From Blastomyces gilchristii SLH14081 (lineage: Eukaryota; Ascomycota; Eurotiomycetes; Onygenales; Ajellomycetaceae), in the NCBI RefSeq assembly GCF_000003855.2, contig NW_003101654.1:34407-98406 (forward strand): 64,000 nt of DNA, given 5' to 3'. The notes beneath the pieces are model-generated. The model had not been told where the DNA came from. It saw only the letters and a program-made list of their open reading frames with translations, and searched no databases. Made by a program: the position numbers and the translations under genes. This document shows positions 58,850 through 64,000 of this stretch, one piece after another. Positions within the stretch are counted from its first letter, which is position 1. Every line of letters starts with the position of its first letter.

Positions 58850-61640
58850 TTCTATCTTATATTACTCAGCAGAATCTCAGTAAACATTGATTTGATTCTC
58901 TTGATCTTGTTTTACAGTTGTTATAAAGATCTCTGATCAGTCACAGACATCTCAGAGCTTCATTACGATATTATCCGTGATCTGAATTGAACTGTGAAGA
59001 TTCAGTGTGATATGAGTGATTTCTAGAAGATTCAATACTTTCATATAATAACTGTGTATAAGAAAGAACAGACTTATATCTGTTGAGACAGTATCTCAGC
59101 TGTTAATAGTAACCTCTGTATGTAGAAGAAGATTATACTAATCATCTTATAAGTAATTACAGAACTTATAAAGGTAATTCTTTATAGTCTGAATTATTCA
59201 TTCTGACATGTTATCAGTCTCAGAGTGATAGATAGTTGATAAATAATATATAATGTTGAGAACTTGACAGATTCTTGTTCAGAGAGTGCTCATGAATTGA
59301 CAGCTCTGATCTGATACTATAGATCTCAGTAATTCATACATTCAATAGAATAGACTCTGTAGAAAAGCTTCAGTAACTTATTCAGTATTTATCTTATTAT
59401 AAGGTTTTAATATTATATCTTTACTCAATCAGTTCACAATGATCAGAACAGTCTTTAAATTCTTACTCTCAGAGAGATTAACAGTGAAGTTAATTACTAC
59501 ATCTCATCAGATTCTATCAGAGATATTAAGTGATTTCAGTAGATCTTTTCTACAGTTCTTTCATAAGATGATGAAATAATAATAGTTACAGTTTTGAATA
59601 AAATGTCTGATGCTGTTTAATATCTGAGATTAGTAGAACTCTTGAGAGATCATTCAGTATAATTGTTCATAATCTAAGTAGTCAGTTATATATGAATCAT
59701 GTATCTCTTATATTATTCAAGTGTGTAAGAGTTTAGAGTGAGAGACTTAACATTATTCACAGAACTGCAGAGTATTATTATTATCAATTAAGTGTTCTGA
59801 GATATCAGTTCTTACACATAGTTCTGAGAGAAATCAGAGTGCTTCTTAATGTACTGCTTTGATGAGTGCTGGAAGAAGTTTATCAGTTTGAGCTGTTACA
59901 TGTCATAATTCATTCAGTGTAGATTCAGAAGAAGTTGAGATATTGATGTCAGTATCAGTTCAGAGAGAAAGTGTTCTAATCACAGAAGTATATATAGTGC
60001 TATGAGTTGTTTTATCTTGATCAACTAATATCTTCAGATCTAGAAGCTAGTGTTCTCAGTTTATTCAATGAGTGTCTGTTACATCAGAAGGCATATCTTG
60101 CTCTCATTATAATAGATTATCTGTTATTGAGTTCTGACTGCTGAGACAGTAGAGTATTGTAAAATAAAAGCAGCTTAATAACTCAGATCATTATATCTGT
60201 TATTCAGTGAGTTTACAGATAGTTGTGAAGTACTTGAGATTCTTATGATCTGTGATTATCTCAAATTCAGAGATACTTCAGAGTTCAGAGTCTTATTCTT
60301 CTAGACAGTGTATAGTTGTAAGAAGTTTCTTATCATAGATCTCATAGTTACATTCAGTGAGACTCAGTTTCTTAGATATGAAGATATATAATTATAAGAT
60401 ATTTTCATCATTATATTGCAATATAGCTCTCTCTATAATATAGTCAGAGAAGTCAGCTTCAATAACTGTTTTATAATCAGAATCAAATATTATTAGTAGA
60501 GAGATATTAATGAATATCTTCTTTATCTGTGTGAATACAGCTTCAGCATTTACTGATCACTGAAATACTGAGTTCTTTCTGATAAGTTGTGTAAGTAATC
60601 TCACAATATCTGAGAAGTTTTACATAAATCACTGATAGAAGTTAGCAAATTCAATGAAGCTTTGTACATCTTTCACACTATATGAAGCTTTTCATTCAAG
60701 AATAACAGAGACTTTCTCAGAATTCATTTGAATTTTCTTGCCAGCTTCTATGATAAAACCTAGATATTTAATACTCTTGATTTTGAAGTCACACTTATCA
60801 ATATCTATTAATAGTTCTGCTTCTCATAATTATTGTAATACTCTTTACACATATTCTTAATATTCTTTTCTGAACTCTTCAGTGAAGATGAGAATGTTAT
60901 TAAGATATGCAGATACAAATTTATCAAGGAAATTTCAGAGTACTCAGTTGATATACTTCTGAAATATACTGAGAGCATTGATCAGTTCAAAGATTGTAAC
61001 TATTCATTTAAAGAGATTATAATATATTCAGAATGCTGTAAGCTATTCATCTTCTTCGGTGATATGAATTTTATACAATACAGTGATAATATCTAGTTTT
61101 ATAAATTATTGAGCTTGTTCAATACAAGCTAGAGTTTCATTGATAAGAGATAAAGAATAGTGATTCGTCTTAATTAATCTGTTTAATTCTCAATAGTTCA
61201 CACAGAATCAGAGTTCTTCACCTGATTTCTTTGTAAAGAGAATAGAAGCTGCAGTAGAAGAATTACTAATACATATGAATTTCTTATTTAACAGATTATT
61301 AAGTGTCTTCTGAAGAAGAAGAAGTTCATCTCAAGACATATTATAAAGAGTCTCATGATGACTCAGAGTTCTTATTATTCTTCTTTTCTAACTTAATACT
61401 GTGATCTACTTCTGAGTCTCATAAGAGAGATATATTTATAATGTTATCTTGTCAGAAGATATCTAGATATTCATGATATTATTAAGAGAGTTTTGTATAA
61501 GAATCTGTTATTATAGTACAGAATAACTTCTCTAAAGCTTTCTTGATATTGATCAGACCGATAGAATAGATTGTTATATAATTCTACTATCAATAATGTT
61601 TTCAGCAACTTTCTTTTTAAAGCATTTCATAGATATTGAC
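58850..61640 (-). pseudogene. Gypsy-1b RT, RNase H and integrase
   Basis: Minus-strand reading gives the same blocks as copy a: the RT active-site region near 60910 (SAYLNNILI), the RNase [17 protein letters not shown] block near 60320, and an integrase zinc region near 59700. It provides an independent decayed copy for comparison with 52580-55205 and 29773-31803. Confidence 0.8.
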
Positions 61641-61658
61641 AGAGATCTGTGTCAGATT

Positions 61659-62164
61659 TAGACTGACCGTGTGACCGTGTCTGGGACCAGGACCAGATTT
61701 TTTGATAGTCTCATTACCAATTCGACTGATCCCATTACACGGTTTTAACATTAGATAGTAGTCTCATACTGTCCCAGTGGGACTTACTGTCTACTCTTGT
61801 CACATTTTCCAAATGGAACCATGATTTCCACTTCTCAATTTAAATTATTTTTATTGCTTTAAATGACTTTAAATCTCATTTGAGCATTACCAAAAAGTGT
61901 TACTTTTTAAAAAATTAAAAATAGTCTAAAAAAAACCTTAAAATGTCTAAAAATAGTAACTTTATGCCAAGAATGGGACTAAATGGGACCAAATGAGACC
62001 ACTTTCTTATTTTTTTCAAGCCATGGTTCCATTTTAAGATCTGATATATAGTCACTTTACATGTTTTTTTGATAGCCAGTCCCAGCGGGATTCACGCCAA
62101 GAAATGTATGAGACCAGATCAAATGGAATCAAACGTGAAATTCATGGTCTCAGCGGCCAGTCTA
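61659..62164 (+). mobile_element. hAT-like MITE, copy C (506 bp), best preserved
   Basis: Begins TAGACTGACCGTGTGACCG and ends CTCAGCGGCCAGTCTA. Exact 8-bp duplication GTCAGATT at 61651-61658 and 62165-62172. It retains GGGACCAGGACC, GTCCCAGTGGGAC and AATGGGACC, which are altered in copies A and B. No coding capacity and no matching transposase in the window. Confidence 0.93.
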
Positions 62165-62199
62165 GTCAGATTCATAGTCTTGTGAATGTCATCTTCATG

Positions 62200-63400
62200 A
62201 ACTCTATAATTGTTAGAAAATATTAAGCTTCTGTTTTAAGTATTTAATACGATATCTTGTTCAGACAGTCAGACAAGTTCTAATATAAGATTATAATTAA
62301 GATTATTAACTTTATATATATAGACATCTTCACATTGATATTCCCTGACATCTATGTTTAACTTTATCATGTAATGAGTATAAATATCTTTTAAGTTATT
62401 AAATTCTGTGAGAAGTCAGAGTTTTAATAAGAGAATACACTGAAGATTGTAACATCTTATAACTGAAGATTTAATTATTATATAATGACATAGATCACTG
62501 TCTATCATAACTTTCATATTATATATGTTATTGATTATAGTAGATATAAGAATCACATTCATTGTCATTTTCTCTTCAAATTATTATCATCTGATCTCTT
62601 CAAGCTTCTGTTTATAAATTTGAACAGAAGCTAATCTTTTCTCTGTTTCTTTGAGACATTCTCATAGTTATCTTCTGAATCTTTCTTCAATGCAATGTGA
62701 TTGATACAGACACACATTGATTCATTTTTTAAGTAAGAAGATACATAGACTGATCAGCAGTTGAAAGCAATGTATTCTGATCAGTTACAGTTAATACACA
62801 CTTCTCATTAACATTGATCAGTGGCTTTTTCAGAAGTGATTTCAGGAACTTGAAAGCCTGTTCAGATGATGAAGACTCTTACTTATATATAGATATTCAA
62901 GTTTACTCAGTTCATGACATCTGCATCATTGTTGTTATTTCTCAGTTCAGATATATAAGTGACTGAGATGTAACATCTTCTGCCACTGTTCTGTATACTC
63001 TTGAGCTTAATAAGACAGTCATTCAATGTCTGAAGTTGTATGCAGAAACCTTTATAACTCTGATATTTATCTACACTTACAAGAGTCTGTAAGAGTTTGA
63101 AAGTTAATGTCTTCTTAAGCATACTAATCTTTATTCAGTCCTCTCAAGATTGATCACCTGCTTCTAGAATCTTAGTACTGAAGTCAGAAATGAATATTGT
63201 GAGAGAAGTGTTTCTCTGTCAGACACTCTGTAATCAATCTAACACTTTCTATTGCATAGTGATGTCTCAGAACGGAACATCAACATGTTTGATAATGTTA
63301 TCAGGTGTTTATAACACTGATTCACATGCTTATTAGCTATCTATTGCTGTTGTAATTTCAACATTGCTCAGAGTCACTGTGGCACTGCATCTATGCTCGC
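62200..63400 (-). pseudogene. Gypsy-1b gag and protease relic
   Basis: Homologous in reverse to 51200-52600. The block 62907-63122 is open for 71 codons (MLKKTLTFKLLQTLVSVDKY) and equals the gag segment near 51710-51920. The zinc-knuckle and protease positions can be located by alignment to copy a but are degraded. Confidence 0.7.
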
Positions 63401-63689
63401 GTTCAAGAGTTCTCTTATATTATTGATAGTCATAGCTGTATCGTTCGTCAGATATGTGTAATTGTATGAATATCTCATACATCTGTGTCAGAACTCTCAG
63501 GTCTTTCACTGACATTCTCTCTGTAAGATCTTGTTACAGAGTCAGAGTGACTGATGAGCAAGCTTCTATCTGAGACCTCAGTGTTCACTTAACTGTTTGA
63601 CTGTTTCTCTATTTCTTATACATTGTTACACATTCAGATATCTCAGTGAGTAATCATTTCTGATAAGAAGATAATGAACATTTTTCAAG

Positions 63690-63980
63690 TGTAAGAGGCC
63701 TACACTGAATAGATCAGTATAATATATAGATCTTATATAACAAAGTGAAAAACATCAAAGAAGGAAAAGAAAGAGAAAGTGTGAGAATCAGCAATTGAAG
63801 TGAATATTTATACACATACATGGTGTGTACATGATGGAGCTTCAGAGTGAAAGAATAGAAATTTCATGAGTTTTTCAGCTGAGAATTAGCAATTGAGAAT
63901 GACCGAGAATCGGAGCTTTCAGCGGAATCTATGAAGTGTAAAGAAATAGTCTATATGATGATCGGGCGCAGCCGATCACA
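63690..63980 (-). repeat. Gypsy-1 5' LTR (copy b), 291 bp
   Basis: Reverse complement starts TGTGATCGGCTGCGCCCGAT (63980) and ends GTGTAGGCCTCTTACA (63690). About 23 bp shorter than the other two LTRs. The 5' end contains an inverted repeat TGATCGG/CCGATCA. Confidence 0.87.
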
Positions 63981-64000
63981 ATAAAGAGAAAAAAAACATT

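Larger units (their letters stand above)
58841..63980 (-). mobile_element. Gypsy-1 chromovirus, copy b (minus), truncated at 3' side
   Basis: Reverse complement of Gypsy-1a: 5' LTR 63690-63980, gag about 63400-62600, protease about 62580-62230, RT and RNase H about 61640-60140, integrase to 58850. It breaks off at GATGTGT about 700 bp before the LTR would be expected, exactly where copy a's 3' LTR ends. MITE C interrupts it before RT. Stops throughout. Confidence 0.87.

Overview
The window reads as nuclear DNA from a fungus, most likely a filamentous ascomycete. The grounds are the element families present (a Tad1/I-type LINE with an RNase H domain, Ty3/Gypsy chromoviruses, Fot1/pogo and Tc1 transposons), a probable 60-nt intron with a TACTAAC branch site, and heavy C-to-T / G-to-A decay of every repeat. 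I see no intact host gene. The window looks like one AT-rich, transposon-filled compartment in which nearly all reading frames are broken by substitutions, most visibly TGG (Trp) to TGA. The species cannot be named from this sequence.

Layout. 1-3467: left-cut LINE copy L1 (minus). 3468-7916: Gypsy-2 LTR and RT remnant (minus), split by a complete pogo element (3927-6232). 7917-11162: a diverged MITE, A-rich and microsatellite DNA, and an unassigned 253-codon relic (9703-10464). 11163-18787: full-length LINE L2 (plus). 18788-20640: Gypsy-2 gag side (minus). 20641-24720: LINE fragment L3, interrupted by a complete 3.24-kb Tc1 element (21440-24682) carrying a second, convergent 373-codon frame. 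24721-29772: Gypsy-2 (plus) with an assembly gap and a roughly 1-kb 3' LTR. 29773-32117: 3' half of Gypsy-1 with its 314-bp LTR. 32118-33960: LTR-like and copia-gag-like debris. 33961-40130: Gypsy-3, interrupted by two MITEs and a tRNA-derived SINE. 40131-42687: a 230-codon unassigned relic and low-complexity DNA. 42688-50291: full-length LINE L4 (minus). 50319-50862: truncated LINE L5. 50863-58838: Gypsy-1 (plus), interrupted by LINE L6. 58841-63980: a second Gypsy-1 (minus), interrupted by a third MITE.

How the parts relate. The LINE probably supplies the retrotransposition machinery for the SINE, because both end in (AAT)n tails preceded by similar sequence. The 506-bp MITEs have 8-bp target duplications, as in hAT elements, but no hAT transposase is visible. 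Insertion order is readable: pogo, Tc1, the MITEs, the SINE and L6 lie inside older Gypsy or LINE copies, each with a recognisable target duplication. Decay is uneven. The youngest insertions (SINE, MITE C, L6) and the 5'-terminal ~230 bp of each LINE copy keep GG, CC and CpG that are gone elsewhere. The substitution pattern (CpC and CpG hit at least as readily as CpA) does not look like textbook CpA-biased RIP.
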